Shown in pieces: positions 10,333-18,727 of a stretch of 64,000 nucleotides of DNA. Within the stretch, counting starts at the first letter, position 1, and the number at the start of each line of letters is the position of its first letter. This DNA comes from Geothrix oryzae (GTDB lineage: Bacteria; Acidobacteriota; Holophagae; Holophagales; Holophagaceae). The position numbers and the translations under genes were made by a program. The stretch spans positions 992,001 through 1,056,000 of the forward strand of contig NZ_AP027079.1 of NCBI RefSeq assembly GCF_030295385.1. Direction: 5' to 3'. The notes below the pieces were generated by a model. It saw nothing but the letters and a program-made list of their open reading frames with translations. It was not told where the DNA came from and searched no databases.

Positions 10333-12840
10333 ATGGAATACGCCTTCGACTTCCCCCTGGCAGGCGGCCTCCACGCGTGGCCGGCCGCCGCCCTCCGCGA
10401 GCGGAGCGCAGCCCATTCCGCCCGCCTCGAGTTCCTGAATGAGCGCACGGGCCGGACCGCGCCCCTGGACAGCGTGCTGGGGCTGCTGGCCACGGACACC
10501 CGGAAGGGCGACCCTTGCCGGATCCGGGTGGAAACCGGCGACGAGGCCGAGGCCCACCGCGACCTGGTGGCCTTCCTCCAGGGTCCCTTCCTGAGCTGCG
10601 ACCGCAGCGCGGTGCCCGGGGCGCGGACCTCCTCCGTCGTCCCGCGCCTGGTGGAGCGGTCCGGCGGCCGCTGGTGGGCGGGGGTGGGCGTCTCCGAAGG
10701 CGTGGGCACCGGGCAGCTCGTGCGCTTGGCCGTCGCGGCGCCGCGGCCATCCCAGGCGCCCCAGGTCCAAGCGCCGGTCGAAGCGCCGGTCGAGGTCGAA
10801 CGGAAGGCTCTCCGGTTGGCCCTCGAGACGGTGGGGGCTCGGCTGAAGGAGGAGATCCGGCAAGCCGCGCATCCCGCTCAGCGCAGTGTGCTGGATGTGC
10901 ACCTGGCCCTTCTGGGCGATCCGGCCTGGCGGGACGGCATCGAGGCCGCCCTGCTGGAGGGCCGCACGGCCGCCGACGCGGTGGAGGCTGCCACGCGGTG
11001 GGCGGAAGGCCCGCTGGTCCGCTCGGAACATGCCGCCATCCGCGAACGGGCCCTGGATCTCCAGGATGTGGCCGATCGGTTGATCCGCGAGCTCTGCGGC
11101 GAGGATCCCGAGGCCTCCCGCCTGCGCCTCACGGCCCCCTCCGTGCTGGTGGCCGACCGGCTGGCGCCCTCGAGGCTCCTCGCCCTGGACCTGGAGCTCC
11201 TGCGGGGCCTCGTCCTGGCCGAGGGCGGCGGGACCTCCCATACGGCCATCCTCGCCCGTTCCTTTGGGATCCCCTGCGTGACCGCGCAGGTGCCGGAGAC
11301 CCTGGAAGGTCGCCGCCTGCTGGTGGACGGCCTGCGGGGCCTCGTCATCGCGGAGCCCACGCCTGAAGTCGAGGCCTACTACCGCGTCGAGGCGGAGGGC
11401 CAGCGACAGCGGATGGGCTGTCCGGCCCCCTGGGCCGGGGCCGGAGTAGGGGCCGGGGCGCGGACGCGGGACGGGCATGAAGTGCGGGTGCTGGGAAACA
11501 TCTCCACCGCCGAGGAGACCAGCCGTGCCCTGGGGGCGGGGGCCGACGGCATCGGGTTGTTCCGCACGGAGATGCTGTTCCTCCACCGGTCGGCGCCCCC
11601 CGGCGAGGATGAACAGGTCCAGGCCTACGGTCGGGTCCTCCGCGAAGCTGCGGGGCGGCCCGTCACCCTGAGGCTGCTCGATGTGGGGGGGGACAAACCC
11701 CTGGCCTACCTGCCCCTGCTTCCGGAAGCGAATCCCTTCCTGGGGCGCCGGGGCGTCCGCTGGTATGCGGATCAGGTGGATCTGGTTCGCACCCAGCTCA
11801 GGGCGGCCCTGCGGGCGTCGGCCCACGGCCCCCTTCGCCTGATGATCCCCATGGTGGCCGAGGTGGAGGAGCTGCGCTGGGTCCGCGCCCTGATGGAGGA
11901 GGTGCGGGCTTCGCTGGCCGCGGAGGGGCTGAATCCTCCGGATGTGCCCCTCGGCATCATGGTGGAGGTCCCCGCGGCCGCCCTGAACCTCGAGGCGCTG
12001 GGCCGGGAGGCCGACTTCCTCTCCGTGGGGACCAATGACCTGGTGCAGTACCTGTTCGCCGCGGATCGAGGCGATGTCGGCGTGACGAAGGCCAGCCACG
12101 AGTGGCACCCGGCCACCCTGCGGCTTCTCGCCCACATCGCCCAGGGCGCGCGGGCCGTCGGGAAACCCGTGAGCATCTGCGGCGAGATGGCCAGCCGGCC
12201 GAAGCTCCTGCCCCTCCTGCTGGGTCTCGGCTTCGACGATCTCAGCGTGGCGCCCTCCGCGGTGGCCGCCGTCCGGACCGCCCTCGCCCCCCTGGACCTG
12301 GAAGCCTGCCTGGACCTGACCCGGAGGGCGCTCCGGGCGGCCACGGCCGCCGAGGTGGAAGGACTCCTGGACGAGGCCCTGAGGCCCGGCGTGGCTCCGC
12401 CCCTTCTGGATCCGGACCTGGTGGTGCTCGAGGCCGCCTGCGGTACGAAGGAGGAGGCGATCAAGCTCCTCGTGGAGCGGCTCGCCAGCGCCGGGCGCAC
12501 CCGGGATCCCCTCGATCTCGAAGAGGCCATCTGGGCCCGGGAGGCCGCCTACGCCACCGGCCTCGGCCACGGCTTCGCGGTGCCCCACTGCAAGAGCCCG
12601 GCGGTGGCCGCCAACGCCATCGCCATCCTGAGGCTGGCGGCTCCGGTCGCCTGGAGCGACGAGGCCGAGGCACGGCTGGTTTTTCTCCTCGTCTCGCGGC
12701 CCGACGGGGAGGAAGAGCACCTCCGCGTCTTCGCCCGCCTGGCCCGTCGCCTCATGGACGCGGGCTTCCGCGAGGGCCTCCTTGAGGCCCCCGATACCGA
12801 AGCCCTGCTCGACCTCCTCCGTCCGGACCTCTCGGCCTGA
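10333..12840 (+). CDS. Multiphosphoryl transfer protein HPr-EI-IIA(Fru) (FryA-like)
   Basis: An 835-residue fusion carrying the soluble PTS relay. HPr is at ~1-90, with His14 in GGLHAWPAA and the regulatory-serine context LDSVLGLL. Enzyme I is at ~150-680, with active His303 in GGGTSHTAILARSFGIPCV, the PEP site LFRTEMLFL and GTNDLVQYLFAADRGD. Fructose-type IIA is at ~690-835, with His752 in FAVPHCKSP. The ATG at 10333 lies just after the IIB stop and starts at the HPr fold. Domain order and length match E. coli FryA (HPr-EI-IIA, ~831 residues). With IIB and IIC this makes the locus self-sufficient for PEP-driven uptake without separate ptsH or ptsI products. Confidence 0.93.
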   Translation: MEYAFDFPLAGGLHAWPAAALRERSAAHSARLEFLNERTGRTAPLDSVLGLLATDTRKGDPCRIRVETGDEAEAHRDLVAFLQGPFLSCDRSAVPGARTSSVVPRLVERSGGRWWAGVGVSEGVGTGQLVRLAVAAPRPSQAPQVQAPVEAPVEVERKALRLALETVGARLKEEIRQAAHPAQRSVLDVHLALLGDPAWRDGIEAALLEGRTAADAVEAATRWAEGPLVRSEHAAIRERALDLQDVADRLIRELCGEDPEASRLRLTAPSVLVADRLAPSRLLALDLELLRGLVLAEGGGTSHTAILARSFGIPCVTAQVPETLEGRRLLVDGLRGLVIAEPTPEVEAYYRVEAEGQRQRMGCPAPWAGAGVGAGARTRDGHEVRVLGNISTAEETSRALGAGADGIGLFRTEMLFLHRSAPPGEDEQVQAYGRVLREAAGRPVTLRLLDVGGDKPLAYLPLLPEANPFLGRRGVRWYADQVDLVRTQLRAALRASAHGPLRLMIPMVAEVEELRWVRALMEEVRASLAAEGLNPPDVPLGIMVEVPAAALNLEALGREADFLSVGTNDLVQYLFAADRGDVGVTKASHEWHPATLRLLAHIAQGARAVGKPVSICGEMASRPKLLPLLLGLGFDDLSVAPSAVAAVRTALAPLDLEACLDLTRRALRAATAAEVEGLLDEALRPGVAPPLLDPDLVVLEAACGTKEEAIKLLVERLASAGRTRDPLDLEEAIWAREAAYATGLGHGFAVPHCKSPAVAANAIAILRLAAPVAWSDEAEARLVFLLVSRPDGEEEHLRVFARLARRLMDAGFREGLLEAPDTEALLDLLRPDLSA

Positions 12841-12872
12841 GACCACCCCGCCACGCCACTCCAGGAGCCCCC

Positions 12873-15800
12873 ATGCGCCTTCTCCGCACCGCCGCCCTCA
12901 CCGGCCTGGGCCTTGCGCTCGCGGCCGCACCTCCGGACCTGTCGAAGGAGCGGACCCTCTATGTGATGAACTACTCCCACCTGGACACCCAGTGGCGCTG
13001 GTCCTATCCGCTGGTGGTCCGGGAGATGCTGCGGAACACGCTGTACGACAACTTCGCGCTGATGGAGCAGCACCCGGAGTATGTCTTCAACTGGAGCGGC
13101 GCGGGCCGCTACCAGATGTTCCAGGAGTATTTCCCGGGCGAGTACGCAAGGCTGAAGGGATATGTGGCCAAAGGCCAGTGGTTCCCCGCGGGCTCCGCCT
13201 GGGAGGAATCGGATGTGAATGTGCCGTCCTCGGAATCCCTGATCCGCCAGCTGCTGCTGGGCCACACCTTCTTCAAGCGGGAGTTCGGCACCGAAAGCTC
13301 CGAGTACATGCTGCCCGACTGTTTCGGCTTTCCGGCCTCCCTGCCGTCGATCCTGGCCCACTGTGGTCTGAAGGGCTTCTCCACCCAGAAGCTCACCTGG
13401 GGATCGGCCAACGGCGTGCCCTTCAATGTGGGCCGATGGGAGGGCCCCGACGGCCGCTCGATCATCGCGGCCCTGAACCCGGGGAGCTACGATGCGCACC
13501 TCACCACGCCCCTCACGGGCGAGGCCTGGGTGAAAAGGCTGGATGCCAACGGCGTCGCCAGCGGCCTGAAGGTGGACTACCTCTACAACGGCAACGGGGA
13601 CGAGGGGAGCGCGCCCTTCGACGACTCGCTGCGGACCCTGTGGCAGGGCCTCGCGGCCAAGGGCCCGGTGAAGGTGATCGCCGGGCGGGCCGACCTGATG
13701 TTCGAGGCCATCACCGAGGCCCAGAAGGCCAAGCTGCCGGGCTACAAGGGGGACCTCCTGCTCACCCAGCACTCCGCGGGCTCTCTCACCTCGGCCGCCT
13801 TCATGAAGCGGATGAACCGGCAGGACGAGCTGCTGGCGGACGCGGCCGAAAAAGCCTCGGTGGCCGCCGACCTGCTCCAGGCCAGCCCCTATCCGGCCAC
13901 GACCCTCGAGAAGGCCTGGGGCCTCATGCTGAGGAACCAGTTCCACGACATCCTGCCGGGCACCAGCCTGCCCAAGGCCTACGAATACTCCTGGAACGAC
14001 GGACTCCTCGCCGCCAAGGCCTTCGAGGGCATGCTGGGGGACGCCGTGGGCGCCGTGGCCCGGGGTCTGGATACGCGCGTGGAGGGCGTGCCGATCGTGG
14101 TCTACAACGCCCTGGGCATCGCCCGGATGGATCTGGTGGAGGCCCTGCTTCCTCCTGAACTCGAAGCCGAACCCCAGGTCACGGCCGTGGATGCCGCGGG
14201 CGCGGTTCTTCCCACCCAGATGACGACGGGGCCTGATGGCCGCCGCCGGGTGCTGTTCCAGGCCCATGTGCCCAGCCTGGGCTTCGCGGTGTACGGCCTG
14301 CGGCCCGGCAAGGCCCCCGCGGGCGACGAGCTGAAGGTGCAGGGGCGCATGGCGGAGAATGCCCGCTACCGCGTGAAGCTCAATGAGGCCGGGGACATCG
14401 AGAGCGTGTTCGACAAGGAACTCAAACGTGAGCTCCTGTCCGCACCCGCCCGTCTGGCCTTCCAGCATGAGAAGCCCCAGCGCTGGCCGGCCTGGAACAT
14501 GGATTGGGCCGACCGCCAGAAGCCGCCCCGCGCCCATGTGTCCGGCCCTGCCGCCATCCGCGTCAGCGAGGACGGGCCTGTCCGCGTCGCCCTGGAGGTG
14601 ATCCGCGAAAGCGAGGGCTCACGCTTCGTCCAGACCATCCGGCTCGCCGCCGGGGCCGCGGGGGACCGCGTGGAGGTCGCGAACCTCGTGGACTGGAAGA
14701 CCTCCGAGGCCAGCCTGAAGGCCACCTTCCCCCTGGCCGCCGCCCAGGCGAAGGCCACCTACAACCTGGACCTGGGCACCCTCGAGCGGGGCAACAACGA
14801 CCCGAAGAAGTACGAAGTGCCCACCCACGGCTGGATGGACCTCACGGACGCCCAGGCTGGGTACGGCGTGACCCTGCTGACCGGCGCCAAGTACGGCACC
14901 GACAAGCCCGATGACCACACCCTGCGGCTGACGCTGCTCTACACGCCGGGCGTCGGCAAGGACTACCGCGAACAGCGCTGGCAGGACTGGGGTCGCCACA
15001 GCTTCACCTACGGCCTGGCGGGGCATTCCGGGGGCTGGCAGGGCGCGCCCTGGCTGGCCCTGCGTCAGGATCAGCCCCTGGCCGCCTTCGCCGTCCCCAA
15101 ACACGCGGGCCCGCTCGGCCGCAGCTTCAGCCTCCTGCGCACCTCCACGCCGGATGTGGCCATCCAGGCGCTCAAGCGGTCGGAGGATGGCACGGCCATC
15201 GTGGTCCGCCTCCAGGAGCTCCGGGGCTCCCAGGCTGAAATCGATCTCAGGGCCGCGGGTCCGATCCGCAGCGCGAAGGAACTGGATGGCCTCGAGCGAC
15301 CCCTGGCCGAGCTGCCGCTGGGAAAGGGAACCCTGAACCTGGCCTTCAGGCCTTACCAGCTGCGGACGATCGGCTTGCAGGTGGAGACGCCCGCTCGGCT
15401 GGCATCGCCCTCGGCGCAGCCCCTGCCGCTCCCGTTCGATGCGGCGGTCTTCAGCACCAACTCGAGCCGCATGGAGGGCGGGGCCATGGAGCCCTACGCG
15501 AGCTACCCCTCGGAAATGATGGGTGAGGCGGTGGAAGCCGGCGGCATCCGCTTTCAGATGGGCCAACGCGGCGATGGCCAGAAGAATGCGCTCACCTGCG
15601 CAGGCCAGACCCTGGCCCTTCCCGAGGGAACGATGCGGGCGCACCTGCTGGTGGCCGCGACCAGCGAGGATGTGAAGGCCGCTTTCATGGCCGGGGACCG
15701 GGTCGAGCAGGTGGAGGTCCCACGCTGGACCGGCTATCTGGGTTCCTGGGACAACCGCGTGTTCAAGGGCGAGGTCGATGAGAAGACCTACTCGATCAAC

Positions 15801-16094
15801 AACGACCTGGAGCGCATCGCGCCTGCCTTCCTGAAGGCCGGCCGGCCGGTCTGGTGGGCCTCCCATCGCCATGCCAAGGGCCAGGACGATGTCTATGCGT
15901 ACAGCTACCTGTTCGCCTTCGCCGTGGACCTCCCGGCCGGAGCCCGGACCCTGACGCTTCCCAAGGATTCGCGGGTGAAGGTCTTCGCGGTCACGACCAC
16001 GGCGCTGGACAACGCCGGCATTCGTCCGCTGCAGCCCCTGTTCCCGGATCTGGCCCGGGATGCCTCCTTCGGGAGCCGCTTCAACAAACCCTAG
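12873..16094 (+). CDS. Exported GH38 alpha-mannosidase-like glycosidase
   Basis: A 1073-residue protein with a short signal peptide (LRTAALTGLGLALAAA) and then a GH38 catalytic domain. The zinc/substrate motif is HLDTQWRW (His36, Asp38). The nucleophile is Asp149 in LPDCFGFP. Further GH38 landmarks are a conserved RNQFHDILPGTSLPKAYEY stretch near residue 350 and a long beta-rich C-terminal half. GH38 enzymes hydrolyse terminal alpha-mannosides with a zinc-bound active site. The gene starts 32 bases after the PTS fusion gene, so the sugar released outside the inner membrane is probably what the PTS imports. Unlike E. coli MngB (the mannosylglycerate pathway), this protein appears to be exported. 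Confidence 0.9.
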   Translation: MRLLRTAALTGLGLALAAAPPDLSKERTLYVMNYSHLDTQWRWSYPLVVREMLRNTLYDNFALMEQHPEYVFNWSGAGRYQMFQEYFPGEYARLKGYVAKGQWFPAGSAWEESDVNVPSSESLIRQLLLGHTFFKREFGTESSEYMLPDCFGFPASLPSILAHCGLKGFSTQKLTWGSANGVPFNVGRWEGPDGRSIIAALNPGSYDAHLTTPLTGEAWVKRLDANGVASGLKVDYLYNGNGDEGSAPFDDSLRTLWQGLAAKGPVKVIAGRADLMFEAITEAQKAKLPGYKGDLLLTQHSAGSLTSAAFMKRMNRQDELLADAAEKASVAADLLQASPYPATTLEKAWGLMLRNQFHDILPGTSLPKAYEYSWNDGLLAAKAFEGMLGDAVGAVARGLDTRVEGVPIVVYNALGIARMDLVEALLPPELEAEPQVTAVDAAGAVLPTQMTTGPDGRRRVLFQAHVPSLGFAVYGLRPGKAPAGDELKVQGRMAENARYRVKLNEAGDIESVFDKELKRELLSAPARLAFQHEKPQRWPAWNMDWADRQKPPRAHVSGPAAIRVSEDGPVRVALEVIRESEGSRFVQTIRLAAGAAGDRVEVANLVDWKTSEASLKATFPLAAAQAKATYNLDLGTLERGNNDPKKYEVPTHGWMDLTDAQAGYGVTLLTGAKYGTDKPDDHTLRLTLLYTPGVGKDYREQRWQDWGRHSFTYGLAGHSGGWQGAPWLALRQDQPLAAFAVPKHAGPLGRSFSLLRTSTPDVAIQALKRSEDGTAIVVRLQELRGSQAEIDLRAAGPIRSAKELDGLERPLAELPLGKGTLNLAFRPYQLRTIGLQVETPARLASPSAQPLPLPFDAAVFSTNSSRMEGGAMEPYASYPSEMMGEAVEAGGIRFQMGQRGDGQKNALTCAGQTLALPEGTMRAHLLVAATSEDVKAAFMAGDRVEQVEVPRWTGYLGSWDNRVFKGEVDEKTYSINNDLERIAPAFLKAGRPVWWASHRHAKGQDDVYAYSYLFAFAVDLPAGARTLTLPKDSRVKVFAVTTTALDNAGIRPLQPLFPDLARDASFGSRFNKP

Positions 16095-16262
16095 CCTTCA
16101 TGGCTTCGCCAGGGCTCTGATGAATGGCCTGTTGCAAAGGCATGCCCATTTCTGGCCTGATCCTGCGCAACCTGGCATCCGCTCGTTGGCCCGGCCTACG
16201 CTGACAAGGGGCTAGGATTCCGCGTGGCACTGGGTTCGCCAAGGACATCCTGAGGCCATGGA

Positions 16263-17387
16263 TTATGCGCTCAAGGTCAGCTTGAGGTCCTGGCCGAGGA
16301 TCTCCGAGATGCGGAGGGAGGACCGGCCATCCCCGTACGGGAAGCGCGGTTTGGCCATGTCCGCATACGCCTGCTCATCGGTCCACAGGCGCTCAACTTC
16401 TTCCTCGAACCTGGCCGGGTCGCTGCCAACGAGGCGCACCCCGCCAGCCTCCACGGCTTCGGGCCGTTCCGTCACATCCCGAAACACGAGCACGGGCTTT
16501 CCGATGGCGGGCGCTTCTTCCTGGATGCCGCCACTGTCGGTGAGCACGAGGTGCGCCTCCCGCATCACTGCTACCAACTCCGGGTAGTCCAGGGGCTCGA
16601 TCAGGTCCACATTCGGAAGTCCTCCGAGAATCTCCCAGGCCGGGCCCTGCACATTCGGGTTGGGGTGGACGGGGTACACGAGGCGAGCCGACGGGTGCCG
16701 CAGGGCGAAGCGCCGCAGCGAACCCAGGATGGCCCGAAGCGGCTCGCCGAAGTTCTCGCGCCGGTGCAGGGTGATCAACACCCGCCGATGGCCCGGTTCC
16801 AGAGGGCGAAGGGTGGGAGGCAAGGCCAGGTCTGCCCTGGCCGATGTGGCCAGCAGGGCATCAATGACGGTGTTGCCGACCACATGGATGTTCGAGTCAT
16901 GGGTGCCCTCTTTCAGCAGGGCGAGGCGGGAGGTCTCCGTCGGGGCAAAGTGCCAGTTGGCCAAGGGAGCGGTGAGGCGCCGCATACCTTCTTCGGGGAA
17001 AGGCGATTTCAGGTCCCCACTTCGCAAGCCAGCTTCCACATGACCAAACGGGATGCTTGAGTAATAAGCAGCCAGCGCCGAGCAGAACACCGTGGTCGTG
17101 TCCCCTTGGGCGAGCACCGCGTCGGCATTGGACGCCTGGAAGATCTTGGCGAGGGCGGGCACCAGGCGGCCCGTCAGATCGGGAAGGCTCTGGCCGGGAC
17201 GCATGGCGTCGAGATCCCAATCCGAGCTCAACTGGAAGGTGGCCATCATCTGATCGAGCATGCCGCGGTGCTGCGCGGTGGCCAGCACCTTCACATCCAG
17301 GCCCATGCCGCTGAGCGCCTTGACGACCGGGGCCATCTTGATCACTTCGGGCCGGGTGCCCATCACGCAAATCACTTTCTTGGACAT
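16263..17387 (-). CDS. wecB: UDP-N-acetylglucosamine 2-epimerase (non-hydrolysing)
   Basis: A 374-residue WecB/MnaA-family epimerase that interconverts UDP-GlcNAc and UDP-ManNAc. Family hallmarks are VICVMGTRPEVIKMAPVV at the N-terminus, VLAQGDTTTVF, FGHVEAGLRSGDLKSPFPEEGMRRL, ITLHRRENFGEPL and LTDSGGIQEEAPAIGKPVLVFRDVTERPEA. The start at 17387 is preceded by TTGGAG. It is the last gene of the exopolysaccharide operon, 18 bases after the GH113-like gene. This context says it supplies UDP-ManNAc to the NfrB-like synthase, as WecB does in the E. coli NfrAB pathway. Confidence 0.95.
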   Translation of the reverse strand: MSKKVICVMGTRPEVIKMAPVVKALSGMGLDVKVLATAQHRGMLDQMMATFQLSSDWDLDAMRPGQSLPDLTGRLVPALAKIFQASNADAVLAQGDTTTVFCSALAAYYSSIPFGHVEAGLRSGDLKSPFPEEGMRRLTAPLANWHFAPTETSRLALLKEGTHDSNIHVVGNTVIDALLATSARADLALPPTLRPLEPGHRRVLITLHRRENFGEPLRAILGSLRRFALRHPSARLVYPVHPNPNVQGPAWEILGGLPNVDLIEPLDYPELVAVMREAHLVLTDSGGIQEEAPAIGKPVLVFRDVTERPEAVEAGGVRLVGSDPARFEEEVERLWTDEQAYADMAKPRFPYGDGRSSLRISEILGQDLKLTLSA

Positions 17388-17405
17388 GGGGACTCCAATC
17401 TTCCT

Positions 17406-18701
17406 CTATCGGTTTTCAGGATTTGCCGCGCCGTTGGATGGAACACCCGGTGATGCCACCGCTCCGCGGCCCGCGGCAACGCGCGTTGGAACCACCGGCG
17501 GTGTCCGGTCTGGCTTGAAGGTCTGGATGTATTCCGCGGCCGAGGGGGCAAGGTCGTAGGGCGTCGCCACGGGGTGCCCGATGGGGAACAGGGAAAAGCC
17601 CAGGAACATGCGCGTATCCCGGGGGAATGTCTCGAGGTAGGCGGAGAGGTAGTTCTTCTGGATCTCCGCGTTGACGGTCTGGCTGGCCGAGGGATCCCAG
17701 GGGGTCTCCGCGCCGTATTCCACCGCCGGGCAACTCAGCTCGCCCAGGAAGATGGGCTTGCGCCACTTCTCATGCAGCGCCATGACCTCTGCCACCACAT
17801 TCTGTTTCCGGTTGAACACGGTCGTGGATTGCAGGGCCGCCTTGATCTCGTCGACGGTCGGGGCGCTGGCATCGCTCAGTTCGAAATAGGAGGCGACCCC
17901 GATGACATCCACCACCCCGAAGATGGGGTTGCCCAGCTTGGCCTGATAGGCGGCGAGCGTGTCCGGCTTCTGGGGCACGGTCGACCACCACTGGGTGCGG
18001 TAGATCAAGTTGCCCCGGAAGGTTTCCCGCTGTCTTTGGATGAGGGAGATCCAGTGTTCGGACTCGCCCTCCAGCTTCACCAGGTTAGACGCCACATACA
18101 TGCCCCAGACCTTGGGGAACTCCCGGCCGATTTGAGCCAGGGCCTTCGAGTAGGAGTCGAACCAGGCGGCCTTGTCCTCGGGGTCCAGGGCGGTTTCGGG
18201 CACCCTGCCATCTGCGATCCATGGGTAGGGCTCGATGATGAGGCGGTAGGCCCCTCCCAGCGCCACGACCTTCCTGGCGAAGGCGAGGCTGGGTTCATCC
18301 AGCCGGACTTCCGACGCGTTGGCGGTGGCCATGTCCACCCGCACAGGAATCGTGAGGGTGTTCAAGTTGAGCCGTTTGGCATCGGCCAGAGCCTTCTTGG
18401 CATCCGTGGTGTTCCACGCGGAGACATTGCCACCCTTGATGAATCCGGATGTGTTGGCTGCCTGGCTGGGGCCGGGCTTGGTTTCCGGTTTTCGCTTGGC
18501 CTGGGCTGAGTGAAGGGCCTGGATGGGCGCCAGCAGGGCCACTGCCGCGAGCAGCATGGCGCGGCCCCTTGTCCCGGTGTGGCGCCACAAGCCTGGAATC
18601 AGGCGGCCGGGCCGGGATGAGCTCGCAAGATAAACCGGGCTTGTCGGATCCATTCCGGGAAGCTCATGGCCGTCTTGCAAACGCGCTTGGTGATGCTTCA
18701 C
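17406..18701 (-). CDS. GH113-like exported TIM-barrel protein, possibly lacking the acid/base glutamate
   Basis: A 431-residue protein with a hydrophobic export segment at ~49-68 (MLLAAVALLAPIQALHSAQA), then a clan-A glycosidase-like barrel: FIKGGNVSAWNTTDA, NLNTLTIPVRV, YRLIIEPYP, DVIGVASYFEL and a C-terminal strand FLGELSCPAVEYG with candidate nucleophile Glu321. Where GH113 mannanases have an IGTEL/GNEL acid/base glutamate, this protein reads VASNLVKLE (Asn206). If that alignment holds, it may bind glycan without cleaving it, or use another residue. The GTG at 18701 has GGAG upstream; an ATG at 18557 would give a classical signal peptide. It sits between the NfrA-like and wecB genes in one operon, so a role in processing or tethering the exported polymer is likely. 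Confidence 0.65.
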   Translation of the reverse strand: MKHHQARLQDGHELPGMDPTSPVYLASSSRPGRLIPGLWRHTGTRGRAMLLAAVALLAPIQALHSAQAKRKPETKPGPSQAANTSGFIKGGNVSAWNTTDAKKALADAKRLNLNTLTIPVRVDMATANASEVRLDEPSLAFARKVVALGGAYRLIIEPYPWIADGRVPETALDPEDKAAWFDSYSKALAQIGREFPKVWGMYVASNLVKLEGESEHWISLIQRQRETFRGNLIYRTQWWSTVPQKPDTLAAYQAKLGNPIFGVVDVIGVASYFELSDASAPTVDEIKAALQSTTVFNRKQNVVAEVMALHEKWRKPIFLGELSCPAVEYGAETPWDPSASQTVNAEIQKNYLSAYLETFPRDTRMFLGFSLFPIGHPVATPYDLAPSAAEYIQTFKPDRTPPVVPTRVAAGRGAVASPGVPSNGAANPENR

Positions 18702-18727
18702 AACTGTCTCCGATCAGAGGAAGGCCT

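Noticed and set aside
10318-12846. A long minus-strand open frame opposite the HPr-EI-IIA fusion gene
   Set aside because: No domain is visible, and the plus strand holds the full HPr, EI and IIA active sites.
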